Shown: positions 1 to 5,533 of the stretch, in pieces | Numbering within the stretch: the stretch's first letter is position 1 | Layout of the letters: the number at the start of each line of letters is the position of its first letter | Assembly (NCBI GenBank): GCA_030728545.1 | Contig: JANQZQ010000059.1 | Coordinates: 1 to 5,533, forward strand | Length of the DNA: 5,533 bases | Source: Ilumatobacteraceae bacterium | GTDB taxonomy: Bacteria; Actinomycetota; Acidimicrobiia; Acidimicrobiales; Ilumatobacteraceae | Direction of reading: 5' to 3' | The notes under the pieces: generated by a model | The model's input: the letters and a program-made list of their open reading frames with translations, nothing else | Databases searched by the model: none | Told to the model about the DNA's origin: nothing | Program-made: the position numbers and the translations under genes

Positions 1-61
1 GGTTGGGGGTTGGATTCTTGCGGTGGGGGCGAACAGGTGTTCTCCCCTCGGCTTCCACCAT
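1..61 (-). CDS. Possible start of a divergent SOS-controlled gene (partial, runs off left edge)
   Basis: A minus-strand ATG at 59-61 opens a frame of 20 codons that stays open to the left edge. The visible residues are proline-rich and basic (M-V-E-A-E-G-R-T-P-V-R-P-H-R-K and on). A 60-bp open frame in GC-rich DNA is weak evidence, another minus frame is also open here, and there is no well-placed Shine-Dalgarno. A GGGGAGG lies at 86-92, too far upstream at about 24 nt. The ATG also overlaps the proposed -10 of the divergent promoter, so either this start or that promoter is likely to be wrong. In mycobacteria and corynebacteria the gene divergent to lexA is an SOS-induced division inhibitor (Rv2719c/ChiZ, DivS). 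A similar neighbour here is inference only, because no diagnostic domain is visible. Confidence 0.22.
   Translation of the reverse strand, partial: MVEAEGRTPVRPHRKNPTPN
30..43. promoter_or_regulatory. LexA-binding SOS box 1
   Basis: The sequence CGAAC-AGGT-GTTCT contains a perfect GAAC-N4-GTTC palindrome, the core of the Gram-positive/actinobacterial LexA operator. The dyad continues into GGGG (26-29) and CCCC (44-47), with one non-complementary pair between. It lies furthest from lexA, just downstream of the predicted start of the divergent transcript, so it more likely serves the left-hand gene. Confidence 0.8.
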
Positions 62-85
62 AGCGAACGGGTGTTCGTAGTACAA
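57..85 (-). promoter_or_regulatory. Putative divergent sigma70-type promoter with a LexA box in its spacer
   Basis: On the minus strand, TTGTAC (80-85) is followed by exactly 17 bp and then TATGGT (57-62), which fits the actinobacterial TAnnnT -10. The near-perfect SOS box at 64-77 fills the spacer, where a repressor would block RNA polymerase. Transcription would start near position 50 and run left, out of the window, across the box at 30-43. The -35 matches the TTGACA consensus moderately (TTG plus AC shifted). I infer a second LexA-controlled transcript divergent from lexA. The promoter rests on pattern only. Confidence 0.45.
64..77. promoter_or_regulatory. LexA-binding SOS box 2
   Basis: The sequence CGAAC-GGGT-GTTCG is a perfect 5-bp inverted repeat around a 4-bp centre and the best match to the actinobacterial SOS consensus in the window. 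It fills the 17-bp spacer of the putative leftward promoter. Its centre is 34 bp from that of box 1. Confidence 0.85.
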
Positions 86-138
86 CCTCCCCAGAAACCC
101 AAGCCCAGCAACGGTTTCAGGGATTTCCGGCAAATATA

Positions 139-152
139 CGAACATGTGTTTG
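139..152. promoter_or_regulatory. LexA-binding SOS box 3 (one mismatch)
   Basis: The sequence CGAAC-ATGT-GTTTG departs from the perfect palindrome by one base (T at 151 in place of C). It overlaps the first bases of the predicted lexA -35 element (150-155), so LexA bound here would compete directly with RNA polymerase. This fits the known autorepression of lexA. Confidence 0.75.
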
Positions 153-178
153 ACCTTGGGGGCGAACAGGCGTACGCT
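150..178 (+). promoter_or_regulatory. lexA promoter
   Basis: TTGACC (150-155) matches the -35 consensus at five of six bases. After 17 bp comes TACGCT (173-178), which fits the actinobacterial TAnnnT -10. The expected transcription start, about 7 bp past the -10, falls at 185-186, on the chosen lexA ATG. The -35 overlaps SOS box 3 and the -10 overlaps SOS box 4, as expected for an autorepressed SOS promoter. Confidence 0.65.
163..176. promoter_or_regulatory. LexA-binding SOS box 4 (one mismatch)
   Basis: The sequence CGAAC-AGGC-GTACG has an intact left half-site and one changed base in the right (A at 174 in place of T). It overlaps the lexA -10 element. Its centre is 24 bp from that of box 3, so two LexA dimers could sit on the promoter together on roughly similar helix faces. 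It is the least certain of the four boxes. Confidence 0.6.
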
Positions 179-185
179 TTCTGAC

Positions 186-836
186 ATGACCAGTGACAAC
201 ACCAACCCCATCGCTCGCCTCGGCGATCGCCAGCGAAAAATCCTCGTCTACATCGAAGAGTGCATGCGCGAGCGTGGCTATCCCCCATCGGTGCGCGAAA
301 TTGGCGAAGCCGTCGGGCTCTCGTCGTCGGCCACGGTGCACAACCACCTCGCCACACTGCAAGAACTTGGCTACCTGCGTCGCGACCCCACCAAGCCGCG
401 CGCCATCGAAATGCGTTTCGATTCCGCTTCAGGCGTCACGATGGATCGCCGCCCAACAAAATACATTCCGCTCGTTGGCGAAGTGGCCGCTGGTGTCAAT
501 GTGTTGGCCCAAGAAAATGTCGAAGAACTGGTCCCGCTCCCGATGGACTTCACCGGTGACGGCGAGCTATTCATGTTGAAGGTGCGCGGCGAGTCGATGA
601 TTGATGCCGGCATTCTTGACGGCGACTTCGTGGTGTGTCGTCAACAAAATGTGGCGCGCAATGGCGACATTGTCGTAGCCGGCATTCCGGGTGACGAAGC
701 CACGGTGAAGACCTTCAAGCGCGACGGCAACAAAGTGGTGCTGGTGCCGTCTAACTCGGCAATGTCACCGATGATCTTTGACCCCTCCGACATCAACATC
801 TTTGGCAAAGTGGTGACCGTCCTGCGAAGGCTGTAA
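186..836 (+). CDS. lexA: LexA, SOS-response transcriptional repressor
   Basis: LexA represses DNA-damage genes and cleaves itself when RecA is activated on single-stranded DNA. The protein has 216 residues, near the usual length. An N-terminal winged helix-turn-helix (about 1-75) carries the recognition region SVREIGEAVGLSSSATVHNH at 35-54. The C-terminal S24 peptidase domain has the cleavage site Ala102-Gly103 (VGEVAAG), the nucleophile Ser137 (GESM) and the general base Lys175 (TVKTFK), so it should be cleavable. I chose the ATG at 186 over the in-frame ATG at 144. The latter lies inside SOS box 3 and upstream of the promoter -10, and would add 14 residues unlike family N-termini. No Shine-Dalgarno precedes 186, and the promoter predicts transcription starting at the ATG, so translation is probably leaderless. 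The gene converges on the minus-strand operon. Confidence 0.97.
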   Translation: MTSDNTNPIARLGDRQRKILVYIEECMRERGYPPSVREIGEAVGLSSSATVHNHLATLQELGYLRRDPTKPRAIEMRFDSASGVTMDRRPTKYIPLVGEVAAGVNVLAQENVEELVPLPMDFTGDGELFMLKVRGESMIDAGILDGDFVVCRQQNVARNGDIVVAGIPGDEATVKTFKRDGNKVVLVPSNSAMSPMIFDPSDINIFGKVVTVLRRL

Positions 837-887
837 GCCGAAGCAGCACCGTCAAGACGGTTGCGTAGGCTGTAAGCCGAAGCAGCA
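823..887 (+). repeat. Imperfect direct repeat of the lexA 3' end (26 bp, offset 39 bp)
   Basis: Bases 823-848 recur at 862-887 with one mismatch (A827 versus T866). The first copy covers the last lexA codons, the stop and 12 bp beyond. The offset is 39 bp, so the copies are in the same frame: 822-836 reads Leu-Arg-Arg-Leu-stop, and 861-875 reads the same with two synonymous differences (CTG/TTG and CGA/CGT). Each copy contains a small GGCT-GTA-AGCC hairpin. I infer an old short tandem duplication of the gene end. Alternatively this is a repeat family present elsewhere in the genome. Confidence 0.8.
843..864. terminator. Weak stem-loop between convergent genes, possible bidirectional terminator
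   Basis: ACCGT-CAAG-ACGGT (848-861) forms a 5-bp stem with a 4-nt loop, and GCA/TGC (843-845, 862-864) extends it across a 2-nt bulge. It lies in the only gap between lexA and the opposing operon, where a terminator would be expected. No T-tract follows on either strand, so intrinsic termination is doubtful. Confidence 0.22.
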
Positions 888-901
888 ATAATTCCGCAGC
901 G

Positions 902-2008
902 CTATTTCAAGCGTTGGGCAAGCAGTTCAATGCGATCATCTGGTTGCACCACGGCCACCCGCACATTGTTGGCGCCGCCCGCACCATAAAAATCTCCCGG
1001 GCTTACCAGTGCTCCACCGTCGCGGGCGAGTCGCTCGGCGAACTCCCAACCGTCGCGAGCATCAAACCATAAATAAAACCCACCAGCCGGCTGGGCGATA
1101 TTGATGCCCGACCACCGTGACAACACGTCAGCAGTGCGCGCCAGCCGACGCGCATACACCTCGCGCTGGGCCGCCACATGTGCATCGTCATTGAGCGCCA
1201 CCACACCGGCTGCTTGCGCTGGCCCGGGCACCATCATGCCCACGTGCTTGCGAACTTCTTTCAGATAGTTGACGATGTCGGCGTCGCCGGCGTAAAACGC
1301 CACCCGCACACCAGCCAAGTTGGATCGCTTCGACAGCGAGTGCAACGCCACCACGCCGTCAAGGCCGTGTTGCACGACGCTTTCACCGGCTTGGTGCCAG
1401 GTGAATTCCACATAGCACTCGTCGCTGAACACCGGCACGCCATGGGTGCGCCCCCAGCGGGCAGCAGCACCGAGATCATCGAGGGCCCCGGTGGGGTTGC
1501 TCGGCGAGTTGACCCACAACATGAGTGCACGAGCCACATCATCGGCTGAAATTGCCGACAGATCCAACCCACCAGCAGCAGTCATCGGCACGGCGACCGC
1601 GCGGCAGCCAGCCAAGATTGCACCCATTTCATAGGTCGGATACGCAACAGCCGGAAACAACACGGTGTCGCGGTCTGGTCGGCGCAGCTTCATGTAGTGC
1701 GGTGTGGAGGCGACGAATTCTTTCGAACCCACACACACCGCAATTTGGGCGCTGGGCACATCGACATCAAAGCGACGACGCATCCAGTTGCGCGCTGCAC
1801 CACGCAGCGGTTCAGATCCGATGCTGGCTGGGTATCCGCGCTCGGCATTAGATGTTGCAAGTGCTGCAATCACCGCGGCGGTTGGCGCATCACACGGCGT
1901 GCCAATCGACAAATCAATCACACCGCCATCGTGCGTGGCCGCCAATTTGGCAAGCGAGTCGAGTCGGTCGTAGGGGTATGGCGGCGGAACAAAGGGTTGA
2001 GCAGTCAT
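902..2008 (-). CDS. dapC: Succinyldiaminopimelate transaminase DapC (PLP-dependent, class I/II)
   Basis: DapC converts N-succinyl-2-amino-6-ketopimelate to N-succinyl-L,L-diaminopimelate with glutamate as amino donor, in cytoplasmic lysine and meso-DAP synthesis. The 368-residue protein has the fold-type I aminotransferase pattern. It shows substrate-region YPTYE (123-127), cofactor-binding NSPSNPTG (167-174), Asp196 and Tyr199 in SDECYVE, the PLP-linked Lys227 in SLSKRSNLAGVR, and the carboxylate-binding Arg350 near the C-terminus. The segments DLSIGTP, GSKEFVA, LSKRSNLAG, RKHVGMMVPGPAQAA and SPGDFYG match actinobacterial DapC as I recall it. Its start overlaps the hflX stop in ATGA with no Shine-Dalgarno, so translation is probably coupled. 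The operon also carries dapF, which strengthens the call. Related enzymes act on other amino acids (aspartate, LL-DAP), so specificity is not proven. Confidence 0.82.
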   Translation of the reverse strand: MTAQPFVPPPYPYDRLDSLAKLAATHDGGVIDLSIGTPCDAPTAAVIAALATSNAERGYPASIGSEPLRGAARNWMRRRFDVDVPSAQIAVCVGSKEFVASTPHYMKLRRPDRDTVLFPAVAYPTYEMGAILAGCRAVAVPMTAAGGLDLSAISADDVARALMLWVNSPSNPTGALDDLGAAARWGRTHGVPVFSDECYVEFTWHQAGESVVQHGLDGVVALHSLSKRSNLAGVRVAFYAGDADIVNYLKEVRKHVGMMVPGPAQAAGVVALNDDAHVAAQREVYARRLARTADVLSRWSGINIAQPAGGFYLWFDARDGWEFAERLARDGGALVSPGDFYGAGGANNVRVAVVQPDDRIELLAQRLK

Positions 2009-3306
2009 TGAGGAACCACGACAAATTCTGTCAGGCGGCCCCGTGATGCGTCAGCCAAGCGTGCCTGCACGCGGATTCCCCCATCTTCATGCGATGTCGA
2101 CACAACTTCGCCTTCGCGATGCAGCGATGCCATCACGTCCCCGCGTTCGTAGGGCACCAACAGCTCCACCACTGCTGTGAGCGAACGCACCCGATCGGCA
2201 ATTGTGCGCAGCAGGTCGTCGATGCCCTCGCCGGTTGCCGCCGAAATCGCCACCGAGCCCGGGTTGTCATACACCAAGCGTTTGGCTGCATCGTGGTCGG
2301 CGTCGGCTTTGTTGAATACCAACAGCTCAGGCACTCGATCGGCGGCAATTTCACCAAGCACCTCGCGCACTGCTTCGATCTGGCCGAGTGGGTCGACTGC
2401 GCTCGAATCCACAACGTGCAGCAACAAGTCGCTGCGGGTGGCAACTTCAAGCGTGCTCTTGAACGCCTCAATCAACGTGTGCGGCAGTCGACGAATGAAG
2501 CCCACCGTGTCGGTGAGCAACACAGGTTCGCCACCTGGCAACGCAAGCCGACGCGTGGTCGGATCCAGCGTGGCAAACAGTCGGTTTTCTACCAGCACCC
2601 CAGCCGCGGTCAACCGATTGAGCAAGGTCGACTTGCCTGCGTTGGTGTAACCCACGATGGTCACGTTGGCCAACCCGCTGCGGGCCCGACCTTTGCGCTG
2701 CTCGTCGCGGGTGCGTTGCAGCTCGCGCAGTTCGCGATCCAATTTGGCAATTCGGTCGTTGATGCGACGGCGATCGGTTTCTAATTTGGTTTCACCGGGG
2801 CCGCGCGTGCCGATACCGCCACCTTGCTGGGTGAGCCCAGCACTGGCACCGCGACGAATTCGCGGCAGTCGGTAGCGCATGAGGGCTAACTCGACTTGAG
2901 CTTTGCCCTCCAACGTGTGGCTGTTTTGGGCGAAAATGTCCAAAATCACTGCCGTGCGGTCGATGGCCGTGCGACCCAGAGTTTTTTCTAAATTAAATTG
3001 TTGCGCGGGCGCCAACTCGTTGTCGAACACCACCGTGTCGGCATCAACAGCCAAACAGGTGGCTTTGAGTTCGTCGACTTTTCCTTTGCCGATGAACGAC
3101 GCCGGGTCGGGTTTGTCGCGCCGCTGCGTGAGCCGCGCCACTACGTCGGCCCCGGCAGTGTCGACTAGTCGCTCGAGTTCGTCCAAACTGTCGTTGGTTT
3201 CGGCATCGGTGCGGCCATCGAGGGTCACGGCCACCAGCACAATTTTTTCGCGAATCGTGCGCTCGATGAGCGTGCGGCCAAGCGCCTCTGAGTACGGCGA
3301 TGTCAT
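2005..3306 (-). CDS. hflX: HflX, ribosome-associated GTPase
   Basis: HflX binds the large ribosomal subunit and, in studied bacteria, splits or rescues stalled 70S ribosomes under stress. The protein has 433 residues. The N-terminal HflX domain (about 20-210) includes FIGKGK (71-76) and the conserved GGGIGTRGPGETKLE (162-176), followed by a charged helix (about 176-208). The G domain has G1 GYTNAGKS (219-226), a G2 region FATLDPTTR (244-252), G3 DTVGF (266-270), G4 NKAD (332-335) and G5 SA near 355. A C-terminal tail of about 55 residues follows. The ATG overlaps the dapF stop in ATGA and lacks a Shine-Dalgarno, which suggests coupled translation. The dapF-hflX pairing is common in actinobacteria. 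No key motif is missing. Confidence 0.96.
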   Translation of the reverse strand: MTSPYSEALGRTLIERTIREKIVLVAVTLDGRTDAETNDSLDELERLVDTAGADVVARLTQRRDKPDPASFIGKGKVDELKATCLAVDADTVVFDNELAPAQQFNLEKTLGRTAIDRTAVILDIFAQNSHTLEGKAQVELALMRYRLPRIRRGASAGLTQQGGGIGTRGPGETKLETDRRRINDRIAKLDRELRELQRTRDEQRKGRARSGLANVTIVGYTNAGKSTLLNRLTAAGVLVENRLFATLDPTTRRLALPGGEPVLLTDTVGFIRRLPHTLIEAFKSTLEVATRSDLLLHVVDSSAVDPLGQIEAVREVLGEIAADRVPELLVFNKADADHDAAKRLVYDNPGSVAISAATGEGIDDLLRTIADRVRSLTAVVELLVPYERGDVMASLHREGEVVSTSHEDGGIRVQARLADASRGRLTEFVVVPQ

Positions 3307-4169
3307 GTGTTGTGTGGCGCCGTCACCGAATACGGTGCTTCGAGTGACGCGTCATAGCTGTCGACATATTGCGCCGGGCCAGCAAGAGCAACGCGGCCGG
3401 CTTCTGGCGCATTCAAAGTGACCACCGCATCGCCACCCAGCATGTGCACGGTCACCTCAACACGTTCTGTCGTTGACGACACAAGACCCCATCGCAATGC
3501 CGCCCACGCACTTGCGCACGCCCCGGTGCCACAGGCTTGGGTGATGCCTGCGCCGCGCTCGTGCACGCGCATGGTGATGGCATTTCGTCCGGGGCCCGGC
3601 GCAATGATTTCTAGATTCACTTGCGGCACCTGTCGACCAAGCTGGCCGATATCCACCGAATCCACATCGTCGACACCCACCACCGTGTGGGGGTTACCCA
3701 CCGACACGTGCACTACGGGGCGATCTGGGTGCGTACCGATGGCAGCCCAATTGGCGGGTGCATCAATAGTGCTGACCTCGCCCATGTCGACGGTTGCGAC
3801 GACCGAAGTGCTGTCTTGCTCGCCAACGGTTACTTCTCGCACGCCGGCATCGGTATGCAAGCGATACACCCGTTCGCCACGCGCTGCGTCGCTGCGAAAC
3901 AATGCGTGGGCAAAGCAGCGCGCGCCGTTACCGCTCATCTCGGCAGTGGAGCCGTCGCTGTTGTGCAACCGCATGCGCGCGTTGACATCGTCGATGCGCT
4001 CGAGCAACAACAAGCCGTCGGCACCAACACCTGACGCGCGGTTGCACCAAGCGCGAGAAACTTCTGGCCAGGCGACAGCAACTTCGTCAACGCCAGCACT
4101 GCGCAATTGGGCCACATCCAGCACCAAGAAGTCGTTGCCCCAGGCGTCGAATTTGCTGACTCTCATCAT
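3303..4169 (-). CDS. dapF: Diaminopimelate epimerase DapF
   Basis: DapF interconverts LL- and meso-diaminopimelate, the penultimate step to lysine and the source of meso-DAP for peptidoglycan. It is a cofactor-free racemase that uses two cysteines. Both are present: Cys85 in SGNGARC and Cys213 in QACGTGAC. Other conserved substrate-site segments are GNDF (11-14), HNSDGS (69-74), VGNPH (158-161), VNLEI (184-188) and ERGAG (204-208). The length from this start is 288 residues, typical of the family. The frame continues upstream to an ATG at 4280, but those extra 37 residues lie inside miaA and do not resemble the family. The MMRVSKFDAWGNDF start sits 17 bp after the miaA stop with AAGGG just upstream. 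The second ATG, at 4166, is equally possible. Confidence 0.96.
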   Translation of the reverse strand: MMRVSKFDAWGNDFLVLDVAQLRSAGVDEVAVAWPEVSRAWCNRASGVGADGLLLLERIDDVNARMRLHNSDGSTAEMSGNGARCFAHALFRSDAARGERVYRLHTDAGVREVTVGEQDSTSVVATVDMGEVSTIDAPANWAAIGTHPDRPVVHVSVGNPHTVVGVDDVDSVDIGQLGRQVPQVNLEIIAPGPGRNAITMRVHERGAGITQACGTGACASAWAALRWGLVSSTTERVEVTVHMLGGDAVVTLNAPEAGRVALAGPAQYVDSYDASLEAPYSVTAPHNT

Positions 4170-4177
4170 GGTTGGTT

Positions 4178-4182
4178 CCCTT
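4178..4182 (-). promoter_or_regulatory. dapF ribosome-binding site
   Basis: On the minus strand AAGGG lies 8 nt before the ATG at 4169, between the miaA stop and dapF. It is a weak Shine-Dalgarno but the only clear one among the complete operon genes. It supports the 4169 start over the longer frame. Confidence 0.5.
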
Positions 4183-4186
4183 ATGC

Positions 4187-5083
4187 CTATCGCAAGAGTG
4201 CCAACACTTGGGGCGTGACCTCGGCAACGGGGTCGCTGTCGACGGCCACCCAGGTGATGCGTGGGTCGCGGCGAAACCAACGTTCTTGGCGCACGGCAAA
4301 TTGACGGGTGTGCAGCACCATCTGGGCAACGGCTTCGTCAAGGCTCAACTCGCCAGCCAGGTGGGCCAGCAATTCGCGATAGCCGAGGGCTTGTTTGGCC
4401 TCACGCGACAGCGTGCAACGTTCGGCCAGGCCACGTACTTCGGCCAAAAACCCGGCCGCCATCATGGTGTGCACGCGATGCTCGATGCGCTGCGACAGTG
4501 TTTTGCGCGGCCAGGTAATGCCAATTTGTTGCACGTCGCTCGGCGGATACGCACCAGTGCCCGGGCCGAATGATGAAAACGGCTGACCGCTGCCGATGCA
4601 CACTTCGAGTGCACGTTCAATGCGTCGACGATTGCTTTTGTCTGAGCGTGAAGCCGCCAACGGGTCGAGTGCTTCTAGGCGCGCGAACAACACCCCCACG
4701 TCGGGCTCGGCTTGCAATTCAGCGCGCACCGCCGGCCATTCACCAGGCAGTTGCAAGTCGTCAATCACCGCGGTGAGATACAGCCCCGTGCCAGCCACAA
4801 ACACTGCGTGCGCACCAGCGGCGTCGATTGCACTACGCGCTAAGGCTGCGTGCTGTTTGTATTCAGCCACGCTGAATCGCTCGTCGGGGTTGACCAGATC
4901 AATGCAGTGGTGCGGCACACTCGCACGGTCGGCGGCAGTCGGCTTGGCAGTGCCAATGTCCATGCCGCGATACACCTGCATGGCGTCGACCGCCACAATG
5001 TGGGCGCCGGTTGCACGGGCCACTGCCATGGCAACATCGCTCTTGCCGCTTGCCGTTGGTGCGACGATGGCAATTTGCTGCAT
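4187..5083 (-). CDS. miaA: tRNA dimethylallyltransferase MiaA
   Basis: MiaA transfers a dimethylallyl group from DMAPP to N6 of A37 in tRNAs reading UNN codons, giving i6A, the substrate of MiaB. The protein has 298 residues. It has a P-loop APTASGKS (8-15), the catalytic Asp33 in VDAMQVYRGMDIGTAKP, AGTGLY (97-102), the RRRIERALEV segment (152-161) and a C-terminal QALGYREL...HTRQFAVRQERWFRRD region (231-273). The P-loop begins with Ala where most members have Gly, and DAM replaces the common DSM. The latter also occurs in mycobacterial MiaA as I recall it, so neither suggests loss of function. The start lies 24 bp after the miaB stop. I see no strong Shine-Dalgarno, only a distant TAGG. Confidence 0.97.
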   Translation of the reverse strand: MQQIAIVAPTASGKSDVAMAVARATGAHIVAVDAMQVYRGMDIGTAKPTAADRASVPHHCIDLVNPDERFSVAEYKQHAALARSAIDAAGAHAVFVAGTGLYLTAVIDDLQLPGEWPAVRAELQAEPDVGVLFARLEALDPLAASRSDKSNRRRIERALEVCIGSGQPFSSFGPGTGAYPPSDVQQIGITWPRKTLSQRIEHRVHTMMAAGFLAEVRGLAERCTLSREAKQALGYRELLAHLAGELSLDEAVAQMVLHTRQFAVRQERWFRRDPRITWVAVDSDPVAEVTPQVLALLR

Positions 5084-5107
5084 GAGTAAAGCGAACCTAA
5101 GCCGACG

Positions 5108-5533
5108 TCACGCCGAAGCAACGGCAAGTCGGGTGCGATGCGTTGGCAACGCCGTGATCTCGAGGAGTCGCCCCGTTAGATGAAATCGTGCTGCGTCAAT
5201 AATCTCGACACGCGCATAGGTGCCGAGGCGCAACTTTTCGGTTACCGGAAAATGCACCAACTTGTTTTGGCGGGTGCGACCCGTGAGATGGTCGGGGTTC
5301 TTGCGGCTCGTTCCTTCGACCACGATTTCTTCGATACGTCCGATGCGGGCGCGATGCTGTTGCACTGCCGTGCGGTCAAGCACCACTTTCAGACGGTTGT
5401 AGCGCTCGCTGACTTCGGCTGGGTCACAAAACTTGTCCACCATTGCAGCTGCGGTGGTGCCTTCGCGCGGTGAAAAGATAAACAAATATGCCGCATCAAA
5501 TTGCGCGGCTGCGGCAACTTCCATGGTTTGCAC
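5108..5533 (-). CDS. miaB: MiaB, tRNA-2-methylthio-N6-dimethylallyladenosine synthase (C-terminal part)
   Basis: MiaB is a radical-SAM methylthiotransferase that adds a methylthio group at C2 of i6A37, making ms2i6A on the product of the adjacent miaA. Only the last 141 codons are in the window. The frame is open at the right edge, where the GTG at 5531-5533 is probably an internal valine. Visible are the end of the catalytic domain (FDAAYLFIFSPREGT, fragment residues 12-26) and a TRAM RNA-binding domain (about 64-124). The hallmark GRTRQNKLVHF is at 85-95, and LGTYARVEI...FHLTGRL closes it. The two iron-sulfur cluster motifs lie off the window. As first visible operon gene, its promoter is outside too. 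Confidence 0.94.
   Translation of the reverse strand: MQTMEVAAAAQFDAAYLFIFSPREGTTAAAMVDKFCDPAEVSERYNRLKVVLDRTAVQQHRARIGRIEEIVVEGTSRKNPDHLTGRTRQNKLVHFPVTEKLRLGTYARVEIIDAARFHLTGRLLEITALPTHRTRLAVASA

Noticed and set aside
1..29. Possible G-quadruplex in the G-rich left edge
   Set aside because: Only two runs of three or more G are present, so at best a two-layer structure could form.
144..185. Upstream in-frame ATG giving a 230-residue LexA
   Set aside because: The ATG is inside an SOS box and upstream of the predicted -10. The added 14 residues do not look like a LexA N-terminus.
2089..2784. 231-codon plus-strand open frame antisense to hflX
   Set aside because: It lies entirely opposite a clear hflX with intact GTPase motifs. 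The product is Cys/His/Gln-rich with no recognisable domain, as expected of an antisense frame in GC-biased DNA.
3418..4218. 266-codon plus-strand open frame antisense to dapF
   Set aside because: It is the complement of dapF, with low-complexity Ser/Thr/Pro-rich content and no domain. Long antisense frames are a by-product of high-GC codon use.
4170..4280. 37-residue N-terminal extension of dapF
   Set aside because: It lies within the miaA 3' end, is Arg/Pro-rich and unlike the family. MMRVSKFDAWGNDF at 4169 is the normal DapF beginning with a ribosome-binding site.
4596..5183. 195-codon plus-strand open frame antisense to miaA
   Set aside because: It is opposite conserved miaA, runs across the miaA/miaB junction, and has no family resemblance.
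1..5533. CRISPR array, tRNA/rRNA, insertion sequence or toxin-antitoxin genes
   Set aside because: I saw no spaced repeat array, no tRNA- or rRNA-like segment, no transposase or terminal inverted repeats, and no unassigned stretch longer than about 185 bp.

Overview
This window looks like ordinary chromosome from a moderately high-GC actinobacterium. The evidence is a mycobacterial/streptomycete-type SOS box (GAAC-N4-GTTC), an actinobacterial-type DapC aminotransferase, a TAnnnT-type -10 element, and a gene neighbourhood that matches the actinobacterial lexA / hflX-dapF-miaA-miaB locus. As I recall it, Mycobacterium tuberculosis has the same relative orientations: lexA Rv2720, hflX Rv2725c, dapF Rv2726c, miaA Rv2727c, miaB Rv2733c. 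A lineage such as Acidimicrobiia is possible, but I cannot fix it from the sequence alone.

Layout: 1-185 is a compact regulatory region with four LexA-box-like palindromes. A good promoter reads right into lexA. A plausible divergent promoter reads left off the window, and a short open frame may be the start of that neighbour. lexA (186-836, +) is complete, with its DNA-binding domain, Ala-Gly cleavage site and Ser/Lys catalytic dyad. The 65-bp convergent gap (837-901) holds an in-frame near-duplicate of the lexA 3' end and a weak stem-loop. From 902 to 5533 everything is on the minus strand. In transcription order it is miaB (3' part only), miaA, dapF, hflX and a dapC-type aminotransferase. 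Spacing is 24 bp, 17 bp, then two 4-bp ATGA stop/start overlaps, so this is almost certainly one operon whose promoter lies beyond the right edge.

Function: miaA and miaB act in succession on A37 of tRNAs that read UNN codons. dapF and dapC belong to the succinylase branch of diaminopimelate/lysine synthesis, which supplies cell wall and protein. hflX is a ribosome-associated GTPase. lexA represses the SOS regulon and, from its boxes, itself.

I found no unknown multi-gene system. The most interesting parts are the four-box bidirectional SOS control region, the apparently leaderless lexA transcript, and the duplicated lexA tail.
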